From: Desulfitibacter sp. BRH_c19
Lineage (GTDB): Bacteria; Bacillota; DSM-16504; Desulfitibacterales; Desulfitibacteraceae
DNA length: 64,000 nucleotides
Assembly (NCBI GenBank): GCA_001515945.1
Contig: LOER01000034.1
Coordinates: 124,001-188,000, forward strand
Direction: 5' to 3'
Positions 16,179-24,453 of the stretch are shown piece after piece. The notes under the pieces are model-generated. The model was not told the origin of the DNA, did no database searches, and saw only the letters and a program-made list of their open reading frames with translations. The translations under genes were made by a program, and so were the position numbers. Numbering within the stretch: the stretch's first letter is position 1; each line of letters opens with the position of its first letter.

Positions 16179-17261
16179 TTAATACCCAAATACATCTAAA
16201 GCACAGGAAAGGTTAGTTTCTAATGTTTCTAGAGGTATTTCTTCAGAGTGTTCAATAATCAAACCCTTTTTGCTTCCCCATTCTTCTAAGATGGAGCTAA
16301 ATCCATTCCGAACATCTTTTGGCTCAGCCCAATTCAAATGTGGAGGGCAGTTTACAAATAGCATTTTATCAGGCCAAATTTCTTTAGCTTCAGTTATAGA
16401 AAGATCACCGAGTGGAGGAACCGTAAAAGATTCGACTACATTAAATGGTGCATTTACGACTTCTTTCTTTATATGTCCAAACCGGCCATCCATATGTACG
16501 CCAAGTATCTTGCCGGTACCTTTCAAAGAATTACTGTAGATTTCATAATAAGGAATACAATACTCTTTATAATAAGCAGGGGAAATAACATCCGAGATAT
16601 GATCTACTATTTCTACAAACTTAGCTGGGCATCCAGCAACTATTTCTGCTATTCGCTCATGCAACTTTCTTTGTATATCCAAAAACTCAATAAAATCATC
16701 AGGCTTTTCAGCAAAGTCCATAATGGTTCTCTCAGTTGATGCGAGTTCCACAAAGGATCTTTGAAATGGAGTCTTTTCTACTACTGCGAAAGTCATGCCA
16801 TTATCACCTAGCTCATCTTCTTCTAGTTCAAAAGGCTCATAATTAGGTGCAAGCTTATCTAGACTAGCTCTGAATATATAATTCATTACACGCCAATCAG
16901 ATGGTTCTTTTACTAAATTCTCTTCTGTAGCACATGCCCCAAAGTCAAGCTTATTGAATCTAAGCAGTTCAGTAAGACTGCCCACAGGAGTATCAAAAGT
17001 GTTTCTACATTTGGCAGTACCCTTTTCAACGAAAAATTTCTGAGTAAAATCTATCCCCTCAATTTGCGGATTCATGTTGTGTGGATGTATAAAGAATGGT
17101 TTGTAGGGTGAAACCCAACGTATAATTCCCAATCCCCTTTCCATTAGACGACGACTCCAACCTCCTTGCGAGCCTTTTCTTAACCAATCTGCAGCTACAA
17201 CTGGGATTTTATCTGGCTCCTCACCCATAAGAGTAGCCATAATTCTTTCTCTTGGCTTCAT
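16179..17261 (-). CDS. UroD-family corrinoid methyltransferase (second copy), first gene of cluster
   Basis: 360-residue UroD-fold protein. N-terminal KPRERIMATLMGEEPDKIP is the family's opening; FVEIVDHISDVISP, YYKEYCIPYYEIYSNSLKG and GVHMDGRFGHIK follow. As in the neighbour, the metal-binding position reads HMDG rather than HxC. ATG at 17261 follows GGGGG. It is the first gene of the long minus-strand series, with a candidate operator at 17321-17330. The two copies are clearly divergent, consistent with one binding the methylated substrate and the other a different partner, or with two related substrates. Confidence 0.83.
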   Translation of the reverse strand: MKPRERIMATLMGEEPDKIPVVAADWLRKGSQGGWSRRLMERGLGIIRWVSPYKPFFIHPHNMNPQIEGIDFTQKFFVEKGTAKCRNTFDTPVGSLTELLRFNKLDFGACATEENLVKEPSDWRVMNYIFRASLDKLAPNYEPFELEEDELGDNGMTFAVVEKTPFQRSFVELASTERTIMDFAEKPDDFIEFLDIQRKLHERIAEIVAGCPAKFVEIVDHISDVISPAYYKEYCIPYYEIYSNSLKGTGKILGVHMDGRFGHIKKEVVNAPFNVVESFTVPPLGDLSITEAKEIWPDKMLFVNCPPHLNWAEPKDVRNGFSSILEEWGSKKGLIIEHSEEIPLETLETNLSCALDVFGY

Positions 17262-17320
17262 GTTTGTACCCCCTATAATCTGCTTTAATTATAAACCGAT
17301 ACTCTCTATACTTAAGTAGT

Positions 17321-17330
17321 TGTTATAACA
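17321..17330. promoter_or_regulatory. Candidate GntR operator before cluster
   Basis: Perfect palindrome TGTTATAACA, 60 bases upstream of the second UroD gene and identical to the one at 15459-15468. The surrounding 17262-17427 gap is strongly AT-rich and carries no other recognisable feature. Confidence 0.45.
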
Positions 17331-17427
17331 TTATATCATTTAATTAAAGTTTAACAGAATAGTTAGTTAAATTCAATAGTTATTTTTAAAAGATTTAGAA
17401 TATTTTTATGACATTATATATTTAGGG

Positions 17428-18348
17428 TTATAATTTGTTATCTCCACCCCTGGAGAAAGGTATTCCATTATAACGGGGAGTTGTTGAGGGACCAACGATA
17501 AAAAGAGCTATAATTGTGAGAAAGTACGGCAGAGCCAGAAATATCTGATAAGGAATATTGGAACCAATTACTTGCATCTTTAGTTGAAATGCATTTGCCA
17601 TACCAAACAAAAAAGTCCCAAGCAAAACTCCAAGTGGCGTAAATCCTCCAAAAACGATTGCAGCTAAGGCAACATACCCTCTACCCGCAGTCATCCCGTC
17701 CTGGAAGTAATGCAATACTCCTATCGTTAAGGCGGCACCACCTAGGGCTCCGAAAATGCCACTAATAAGAAGACCTGCATATCTCGTCTTTACTACGCTG
17801 ACTCCTAGCGAATCTGCAGCAAACGGGTTCTCTCCTACCGCTTTGATTTTTAAACCTATAGACGTATATTTAAAAATAATAATCGTAATAAAAACAAATC
17901 CGACCGCAATATAGGATAAGATAGTCTGATTGTTCACTATCGGTCCGATGTAAGGTGTATCACTTAGATAAGGTAGAACTATTTTGGGAAGCCCCGGTGC
18001 TTTTTTATATCCCGCTTCCACTTCAAAAAACAGTCTGAAGATTGTGCTCGTTAAACCTAATGCCAATATATTAATTGCAACACCATAGACAACCTGGGAA
18101 CATTTCAGGGTTACTAAAAAAACTGCATTAATAAAACCTATAATCAATCCAAAAACAATAGCTGCTATTAAACCGATATATACGTTACCGGAAAAAAATG
18201 CAAAATGATACGCAAAATATGCCCCTATAATCATTGAAGCTTCGATTCCTAAATTCAAAACACCGCTTTTTTCAGCATATAAGTCTCCAATGGCTGCAAG
18301 AAGTATAGGAATTGTTAATAATATCCCTGAGATAATCAAACTTTCCAT
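17428..18348 (-). CDS. BMP-type ABC transporter permease (NupQ/YufQ-like)
   Basis: 306-residue inner-membrane permease of the branched-chain/ribose-type family used by nucleoside BMP importers. About nine hydrophobic helices; family marks are the N-terminal GDLYAEKSGVLNLGIEASM and KAVGENPFAADSLGVSV in the cytoplasmic loop, and the GRGYVALAAIVFGGFTPLG helix. ATG at 18348 follows GGAAGAGGTG. It is separated from the other permease by 167 AT-rich bases, an unusually long gap within such an operon. Forms the channel with the permease at 18516-19595; the ATPase and lipoprotein are further upstream. Confidence 0.92.
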   Translation of the reverse strand: MESLIISGILLTIPILLAAIGDLYAEKSGVLNLGIEASMIIGAYFAYHFAFFSGNVYIGLIAAIVFGLIIGFINAVFLVTLKCSQVVYGVAINILALGLTSTIFRLFFEVEAGYKKAPGLPKIVLPYLSDTPYIGPIVNNQTILSYIAVGFVFITIIIFKYTSIGLKIKAVGENPFAADSLGVSVVKTRYAGLLISGIFGALGGAALTIGVLHYFQDGMTAGRGYVALAAIVFGGFTPLGVLLGTFLFGMANAFQLKMQVIGSNIPYQIFLALPYFLTIIALFIVGPSTTPRYNGIPFSRGGDNKL

Positions 18349-18515
18349 GACGTCGTAACACCTCTTCCTTATTCTTAGTACGCTCTTAAAAACTCTAGAA
18401 TAATGAAATTTGAAATTTAATAAATGAATTACAACTCAAAATTTTTTCAAGATTATAAGAAAATTCCTAAATACATTACTGGACAAATTTATCCTAATTA
18501 CCCTGATTAAGTAAT

Positions 18516-19595
18516 TTAACATTCTTTGTTTTTTTGAAGTTTACTCACTCTTTTGTGTTTCTCCCCTAAATATTTCTGGAGTCCATTCATCCCAATAGAG
18601 GCAAGAATGGCTAAAGCCATAATGACTTGGACTATAGAAACAGGTATGCCCATAGCAACTTGCATAGAACTAGCCCCTCTTAATAGCGCTCCGTAGAAAA
18701 ATGCTACCAAAAGTGTACCAAGTGGACTTAACCCTCCAAGTAAGGCAATTGGAATGGCATTGTAACCATAGTTAACCAAAAACCTTTCTGTCAATCTATG
18801 TTGTATCCCTAAAATTTCTACACTTCCTGCCAGAGAAGCCATTGCTCCACTTAATATCATCGTCAGTATAATAATTTTTGTAGTATCTATACCCGCGAAA
18901 ATGGCGGCATCTTTATTGCATCCAACTGCTTTAATTTCATATCCAAATGTTCTGTGTTTAAGAATGTAGTGAATAATCAAAGCAAGAATTAAAAGCAAAA
19001 CAATTCCATAATGAACTGTTGTTTCAGGTATTCGGGGAATTTGTGCTGATACTAAAATCCTTTGACTCCATGGTATTCCCTGATCAGGTACTTTTAAAAA
19101 AGTACTTAGACTGGCTCCTAAAATATAGATGGCGATGAAATTCATAAAAATTGAAATAATGATTTCATTAAACCCCCTTGTTGCCTTTAGATAACCAGGA
19201 ATAAACGCCCAAAAAGCTCCGGCTGCACAACCAGCTAACAATGCTAGAGGTAGGTGAATAAAAACCGGTAGATTTGCAAAGGATACTCCTACCCATGTAG
19301 CAAAAAGTGCCCCAATATAGAGTTGCCCTTCTACTCCAATATTAAAGAGACCTGCTCTGAATGCTAGTGTTACGGCAAGTCCCGCAAATGCAAGAGCAAT
19401 AAATCTTTGGGTGGTGGCGAAAAAACCATGTATTGACCCAAATGCACCAATGAATATTTCTATATATACTTGGATTGGATTAACTCCGATAAAGGCAATA
19501 ATTATTCCCGCACCTATCATACCTAGAGCAATTGAAAGCACTGGAAATAAGACAGTATAAATCCCTTTATTCTTAAAAAAATCTAAAAATTTCAA
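18516..19595 (-). CDS. BMP-type ABC transporter permease (NupP/YufP-like)
   Basis: 359-residue permease partner. Helices throughout; AFRAGLFNIGVEGQLYIGAL near 78-97, KATRGFNEIIISIFMNFIAI near 140-160, KAVGCNKDAAIFAGID near 222-237, and NYGYNAIPIALLGGLSPLGT near 273-292 are characteristic. Starts at TTG 19595, whose last bases overlap the TGA stop of the ATPase gene (TTGA), with AGGAGG nine bases upstream, so translation is coupled. Exports no substrate information itself; BMP-type systems import nucleosides and related purine compounds. Confidence 0.92.
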   Translation of the reverse strand: MKFLDFFKNKGIYTVLFPVLSIALGMIGAGIIIAFIGVNPIQVYIEIFIGAFGSIHGFFATTQRFIALAFAGLAVTLAFRAGLFNIGVEGQLYIGALFATWVGVSFANLPVFIHLPLALLAGCAAGAFWAFIPGYLKATRGFNEIIISIFMNFIAIYILGASLSTFLKVPDQGIPWSQRILVSAQIPRIPETTVHYGIVLLLILALIIHYILKHRTFGYEIKAVGCNKDAAIFAGIDTTKIIILTMILSGAMASLAGSVEILGIQHRLTERFLVNYGYNAIPIALLGGLSPLGTLLVAFFYGALLRGASSMQVAMGIPVSIVQVIMALAILASIGMNGLQKYLGEKHKRVSKLQKNKEC

Positions 19596-21145
19596 GAACC
19601 GGTACCTCCTTCAATATTCTCAATTGCTGTAGTTTGAATATTTCCAGCCATGAGGGCCCCTATTTCACCGATATTCGCTGAAGAAGAATTAAATGTTCCT
19701 ACAATTCTGCCGTTATACATGACAATTATTCTGTCACTCATATCAATTATTTCATCAAGTTCTGTGGACACATACAACACAGCGGTACCCATCTCTTTTT
19801 GTTTTATTATACATTTTTGCACAAATTTTGCAGCTGAAACATCCAGTCCCCTTGTAGGCTGTGTCGCTATCAGCACATCTGGCTGAAAAGCCAATTCTCT
19901 AGCAAGGATAAGCTTTTGTTGATTCCCCCCAGAAAGATTTTCAGCTGGTACATCTACGCTGGGTGTAATAACATTAAATTCTTTAACCTTATTTTCCGCA
20001 TATGATAGATTGTAACTATGGTTCAATTTACCTTGAGTTGAATAAGGCTCCTCGTAATACCTGCTTAACAACAGATTGTCTTTTACTGAAAAGCTAAGTA
20101 TTAACCCGTATCTATGTCGATCTTCCGGAATATATCTTACTTTGTTCTTCTGCATTTCCCTGGAGTTGTGTTTCACAATCTTCTTGTCTCCGATAGTAAT
20201 ATTCCCACCATCAAGCTTTCTGATTCCTGCTAAAGCTTCTGTTAATTCATTCTGCCCGTTTCCAGATACCCCGGCAATACCTAAAATCTCTCCTTTATAT
20301 ATATCAAACGAGACATCTCTTACAACGTCCAATCCTCTATTATCCTTCACCAACAGATTTTTAACTCTCAAGGCAGGGACTTGCTCAGAGGGCCTTTGGG
20401 AAGAATTCTTTAGTTTTAAATCTATAATCTCTCCAACCATTTTCGAAGCAAGTTCTTTTTTATCCTTAATATCCTTTCTTTCATAAGTTCCTACATTTTT
20501 ACCTGCTCGCATAACAGTAATACGATGAGATATGTCTAATATTTCTTCTAATTTGTGGGTTATCAGAACAACTGAGTTACCCTGCTTGACATACTGTTTA
20601 ATAAATTCAAATAGTTTCTTGGTCTCTGAGGGGGTTAATACCGCAGTCGGTTCATCCAAAATTAATAGACTGCTTTCCCTGTAAAGCACCTTTAAAATCT
20701 CTACACTTTGCTGTGACCCTACAGAAAGGTTTCTTATTTCCTGATCAAGATCTAATCCTATCTGATACTTACTCATAAGCTTTTTTAGTTCCAATGAAAC
20801 ATTCTTTTTATCTAAGAAAGGTGCCTTGGCAGATTTCAACCCAAGCATAATATTTTCTAATACTGTCATATTATGAACGAGCATGAAATGTTGATGTACC
20901 ATTCCAATACCCTTTTTAATTGATTCATTGACGCTATGAACAGTAAATTTTTGACCCTCATAGAAGATTTCCCCATCATCCAGCGGATAAATTCCATATA
21001 TACAATTCATCATTGTTGTTTTTCCGGCACCATTTTCTCCGAGAATACAGTGTACTTCTCCTTTATTCAAGTCAAAATTTACAGAATCATTGGCTATAAC
21101 ATTTCCAAATGACTTCTTAAGTCCTACCACTTCCAGTTTTTTCAT
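19592..21145 (-). CDS. BMP-type ABC transporter ATPase, tandem domains (NupO/YufO-like)
   Basis: 517-residue ATPase with two ABC domains. First: Walker A GENGAGKTT near 34-42, signature LSVGSQQ, Walker B LLILDEPTAVLTPSE. Second: degenerate Walker A GVSGNGQNELTEAL near 284-297, IPEDRHRYGL, signature LSGGNQQKLILAREL, and VLIATQPTRGLDV in place of a full Walker B. This is the ribose/nucleoside importer pattern with one weak site. ATG at 21145 follows AAAAGGAGG. Energises uptake through the two permeases downstream. Confidence 0.93.
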   Translation of the reverse strand: MKKLEVVGLKKSFGNVIANDSVNFDLNKGEVHCILGENGAGKTTMMNCIYGIYPLDDGEIFYEGQKFTVHSVNESIKKGIGMVHQHFMLVHNMTVLENIMLGLKSAKAPFLDKKNVSLELKKLMSKYQIGLDLDQEIRNLSVGSQQSVEILKVLYRESSLLILDEPTAVLTPSETKKLFEFIKQYVKQGNSVVLITHKLEEILDISHRITVMRAGKNVGTYERKDIKDKKELASKMVGEIIDLKLKNSSQRPSEQVPALRVKNLLVKDNRGLDVVRDVSFDIYKGEILGIAGVSGNGQNELTEALAGIRKLDGGNITIGDKKIVKHNSREMQKNKVRYIPEDRHRYGLILSFSVKDNLLLSRYYEEPYSTQGKLNHSYNLSYAENKVKEFNVITPSVDVPAENLSGGNQQKLILARELAFQPDVLIATQPTRGLDVSAAKFVQKCIIKQKEMGTAVLYVSTELDEIIDMSDRIIVMYNGRIVGTFNSSSANIGEIGALMAGNIQTTAIENIEGGTGS

Positions 21146-21320
21146 TTGGCAACAACCTCCTTTTAAAAAAGAAGAAGGATTAGTCTTTTGCTAAAAGACC
21201 CCCACTTTTCAACTAAAGACATATTATTGTAATTTGCTGCATTGTAGTATTGTAGTATTTGTTGGTTATGCCTAATTTTTCTATGCTTTATTACTGAGAT
21301 TATTTAGTTTTGTGAATCTT

Positions 21321-21356
21321 CTAAAAGGAAGAAGGGCCATGCCTTCTTCCTTTTAG
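21321..21356 (-). terminator. 15-bp hairpin between BMP lipoprotein and ABC genes
   Basis: Arms 21321-21335 (CTAAAAGGAAGAAGG) and 21342-21356 are exact complements with a 6-base loop, directly after the BMP gene stop (21369). Without a strong U-run, it probably limits read-through so that the binding protein is made in excess over the ATPase and permeases, or protects its mRNA 3' end. Confidence 0.65.
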
Positions 21357-21368
21357 AGTTATTTGAGA

Positions 21369-22364
21369 TTAATCCCAGCCTGGCACATCAATATTGACTG
21401 CGATACTTCCATCTTCAACGCTTGCTTGTTCTTCTATGCATCTGTTAATCAAATCCTGAGGAACAGCATTTCCAAACTCCCCAAATCCAATCGCCTCGGC
21501 TTCAAGACCGATCTTCATAGATTCTCCAGGAGAATATTCACCTGCAAGAACTCTTTCAATTACATTATATAAAACTACGTCATTTCTGATAACGAGACTT
21601 GACAAAATAACATCAGGATCAAGATGTGCTTCATCCCCAGTCCAACCTACCACATATATGCCTCTTTCTGCAGCTAATGCAGCAACAGCTCCGGTTGCCC
21701 CATCGATATTATTAAGGATAATGTCAACTCCATCATCCGCTAATGAGGAGGCTCCTTCTCTTGCTAAACTAATATCGGACCAGTCACCTGTATATACTAC
21801 ACTCAACTCTATTTCTGGATCTATTGTTTCTAACACGGACCTTAAGTTTCCAAGTTCAGTTTGCATCTGGGGGGAGTCAACCGCTGCTACACATCCTATT
21901 TTTTTTGTTTTTGTCATTTCTCCCATTAATACTCCCGCAAGATGTCCGTTGATTCCATAAGTTGTTCTGGCCGTTGCAAGGTTTGGTCCGGATAGTGGAA
22001 CATTAAGACCGATAAACATAATTTCAGGAAAGTCTTCTGAAATTGTTTGCAGGGCATCACTAAATGTATACCCATTTGCAATAATCAAATCATAATCGTT
22101 GTATGCATAATCAAGCATTACATCTGAAATCTCTTCAGTTGCAATTTGTTCAGTATAGCTTCCTTCTATTTCAAAATCATCTATTGCTTTCATCAAACCT
22201 TCATATGGAAGTTGATTCCAGCCACCATCAGCAATATTTCCATCAAGAAGTAGAGCTACTCTGAAAGTACCATCTTCTTCAGCTACATCATTCCCACAAG
22301 CAGAAAACAAAATGGTACTAAACAAAACCGCAACTATAACTATAAAAATCCTACTACTTTTCAT
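21369..22364 (-). CDS. BMP-family substrate-binding lipoprotein (nucleoside-type)
   Basis: 331 residues from ATG 22364. Lipoprotein signal peptide KSSRIFIVIVAVLFSTILFSAC with lipobox LFSAC, then a BMP/PnrA-like periplasmic-binding fold: VALLLDGNIADGGWNQLPYEG, DLIIANGYTFSDALQTISED, YGINGHLAGVLMGEMTKTKKIG, ILNNIDGATGAVAALAAERGIYVVGW. The start is chosen for GGGAGG upstream; an upstream in-frame ATG at 22445 would put 27 extra residues before the signal peptide. Family members bind purine nucleosides or similar. Two candidate LacI operators lie 200-280 bases upstream. Confidence 0.9.
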   Translation of the reverse strand: MKSSRIFIVIVAVLFSTILFSACGNDVAEEDGTFRVALLLDGNIADGGWNQLPYEGLMKAIDDFEIEGSYTEQIATEEISDVMLDYAYNDYDLIIANGYTFSDALQTISEDFPEIMFIGLNVPLSGPNLATARTTYGINGHLAGVLMGEMTKTKKIGCVAAVDSPQMQTELGNLRSVLETIDPEIELSVVYTGDWSDISLAREGASSLADDGVDIILNNIDGATGAVAALAAERGIYVVGWTGDEAHLDPDVILSSLVIRNDVVLYNVIERVLAGEYSPGESMKIGLEAEAIGFGEFGNAVPQDLINRCIEEQASVEDGSIAVNIDVPGWD

Positions 22365-22565
22365 CAATTTTACTTCCTCCCATTTCAAAATAAAAACCTG
22401 GGTAGAACCCTCTCCTAACAGAACTATCTCATCATAAATGTTCATGATATGACTTCTTTCTTCTCTTCATCCCCCCTTACATAGTTTTTCTACTGGGGTC
22501 ATAGAGCATATGAAAGTGTATATGCGCTTCAATTACAAGGAAGTCTTGTAATTGTTAAACATTAA

Positions 22566-22579
22566 TGTTAAGGTGTTCA
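22566..22579. promoter_or_regulatory. Candidate LacI operator (variant) before BMP operon
   Basis: TGTTAAGGTGTTCA, one base different from the site at 22631-22644 and followed by the same TTTT extension. Likely a second half of an operator pair spaced 65 bases start to start. Confidence 0.45.
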
Positions 22580-22630
22580 TTTTCAGGAAGATTGATTAAT
22601 GTCCTGATTTTAGAAATTCATAAAGTCATA

Positions 22631-22644
22631 TGTTAACGTGTTCA
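22631..22644. promoter_or_regulatory. Candidate LacI operator before BMP operon
   Basis: TGTTAACGTGTTCA followed by TTTTG; identical to the site at 32310-32323 upstream of the MtmB-like operon. It has the LacI-family layout TG-N4-ACGT-N4-CA (also resembling a weak cre site). Confidence 0.55.
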
Positions 22645-22770
22645 TTTTGTCAGTAAGTTATAAATCTGCTTAATCTCTTTTCTACATTTCTATAAAATAG
22701 TGTAATTTCCTTCTAATATTATGTAAGTTTTCATAAGATTGCCATAATAGAATTGTTATGTATTTTTTCT

Positions 22771-24351
22771 CTATTTCAATAATTTAACAAGAAAATCGTA
22801 GGATAATGCAACCTGATATATATGTCCGTTTTCACAACTAATCATTAAGTATTTAAATAATCTCCCATCATCTGCGCTAGGCACTATGGGACTAACATAA
22901 TACGGTTTGTTATGTATAAATAAAGTCTCTTTAATTTGAGGGTCAATCTCAAAAAGCTTTAGCCCGATTATTGTCTCTTTACTAGAATACTGAAAAACTC
23001 CATTTGTATCTGATATACTTACTTGATCAACACCTAAGCTGTCAGCTAAATCCTGCAAATTAGCAATGGATAATTTTTCTAGTGAAATGTCTGATTGAAA
23101 GTATTTTCTTAATTCTAAAACCTTTGTATACATTAGTCTATCCATCACCATGGAAGCAATAACTTGCTTTGTTTTTTCCGCCAAACCAGAAAGGACATCT
23201 ACTGCTTCGTTAATTTCTTCCAAAGAAGAATTTTGTTCCTGTGATGCAGCGGCGACTTCTTCAGTTGAGTTGCTCGTTTCTAGGGCTAAGGCTTGTGTTT
23301 GTGTCATTATTTCTAGTACTTTTCCACTAGTTCTATTAGTATTCTCCATCAAATCCCTTATTAGGCTTATTTTTTCTTCTGTATTCTTAACTGATAAAAT
23401 AATATTTTCTAATGCTCCTCCAGTACTTTGCATAACAACAACACCTTCTTTAACAAACTTTGTTAGTTCATTAAAGACATTAATAACTAAACCAATTTCC
23501 TGCTGTATTTCACATATAATAACAGCTATTTCAAGAGAAGCTTTATTTGATTGTTCAGCAAGCTTTCTAACTTCATCAGCTACAACTGCAAACCCTCTTC
23601 CCTGTTCCCCAGCACGTGCAGCCTCTATTGCAGCATTCAAAGCAAGAAGATTTGTCCTTTCTGCTATGTTTCTAATTACCTCAGTTATATTACTGATCCT
23701 AAGCGACTTATCCTCCAACGAAACCACCTTTTGAACAGTTTGAGATACTTTTTCATTGATCTCATGCATTTTAACAAGGGCTTCCTCAGCAGCTTCTCCT
23801 CCCTGGGCAGCTGCATTAGTTGAGGTGTTTGCAGCAGCAAATGCTTCAGAAGCAGATCGTGAAGTCTCCTCTACATTTTCAGCAATCTGCTTTGTAAAGT
23901 ATAGAGTTTTATTAACAGATTCTAATTGAGAGGAATTCTTTTCGGCAATAAATAGGTTTTTGGAGGCAATTTCCTCAGATGCTCTACCACCTTCCATAGA
24001 ACCAGCTTTTATTTCTTGAACATTTCTTGCTATCTGTACAGAGTTTTGTAAATTAAAAAATAACAATTCTTTTAAGCTTTTTGATAGCTCAAACAATGAA
24101 TCATTTACTGCTTCATAGCCTTTATCTTGATCTTGATAATCCAGAATTAAATTTCCATTTGCCAATTCAGAGATTTTAGACGCAATGCTGTTAGTATCAT
24201 TTTTTTTAGAAAATAAGTGTAACCCTGCCGTAACTAGACCTGTATTTATAACACCTATGATAATAAATCCACTCCATCCAGTTACGTTAAAGAGCATAGA
24301 AATAATCACAGCAATAATATATCCTAATGCCACAGTAAGAACTGTTTGCAT
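22771..24351 (-). CDS. Methyl-accepting chemotaxis protein with C-terminal sensor-like domain
   Basis: 526-residue chemoreceptor from ATG 24351 (GGGGGTG upstream). Two N-terminal membrane helices (about 2-20 and 26-45) joined by a very short loop, so no external ligand domain. A coiled coil then leads into the signalling hairpin [20 protein letters not shown] with [18 protein letters not shown]. After the signalling domain the last 110 residues ([20 protein letters not shown] onward, with [16 protein letters not shown]) look like a cytoplasmic PAS/Cache-like sensor, so sensing is probably intracellular. It lies upstream of the BMP transporter and may steer cells toward the transported compound; that link is inference. 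Confidence 0.88.
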   Translation of the reverse strand: MQTVLTVALGYIIAVIISMLFNVTGWSGFIIIGVINTGLVTAGLHLFSKKNDTNSIASKISELANGNLILDYQDQDKGYEAVNDSLFELSKSLKELLFFNLQNSVQIARNVQEIKAGSMEGGRASEEIASKNLFIAEKNSSQLESVNKTLYFTKQIAENVEETSRSASEAFAAANTSTNAAAQGGEAAEEALVKMHEINEKVSQTVQKVVSLEDKSLRISNITEVIRNIAERTNLLALNAAIEAARAGEQGRGFAVVADEVRKLAEQSNKASLEIAVIICEIQQEIGLVINVFNELTKFVKEGVVVMQSTGGALENIILSVKNTEEKISLIRDLMENTNRTSGKVLEIMTQTQALALETSNSTEEVAAASQEQNSSLEEINEAVDVLSGLAEKTKQVIASMVMDRLMYTKVLELRKYFQSDISLEKLSIANLQDLADSLGVDQVSISDTNGVFQYSSKETIIGLKLFEIDPQIKETLFIHNKPYYVSPIVPSADDGRLFKYLMISCENGHIYQVALSYDFLVKLLK

Positions 24352-24453
24352 TGATACACCCCCTTTTATTCTAACCCCATTATATTCTCGCAAAGCACAA
24401 ATACTAAGAAGCAAATTATAAATTTTGCTTCTTAGTATCCATTTAGTTAGCTT

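Larger units (their letters stand above)
22365..22770. other. Gap upstream of BMP operon: operators, no gene
   Basis: About 400 AT-rich bases with no convincing gene on either strand. It carries two LacI-type sites (22566-22579 and 22631-22644) 52 bases apart (59 bases between... edge to edge 51), and stretches such as TTTCTATAAAATAGTGTAAT that could hold promoter elements. The chemoreceptor gene ends at 22771. Confidence 0.5.

Noticed and set aside
22566-22644. Sites read as CcpA cre elements
   Set aside because: They differ from the cre consensus at two positions, and their co-occurrence with lacI and its targets fits the local LacI regulator better; CcpA binding is not excluded.
23150-23734. 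Long plus-strand open frame opposite the chemoreceptor
   Set aside because: It lies entirely antisense to a well-supported coding region, lacks an RBS and resembles no protein family; the same holds for the other antisense frames.
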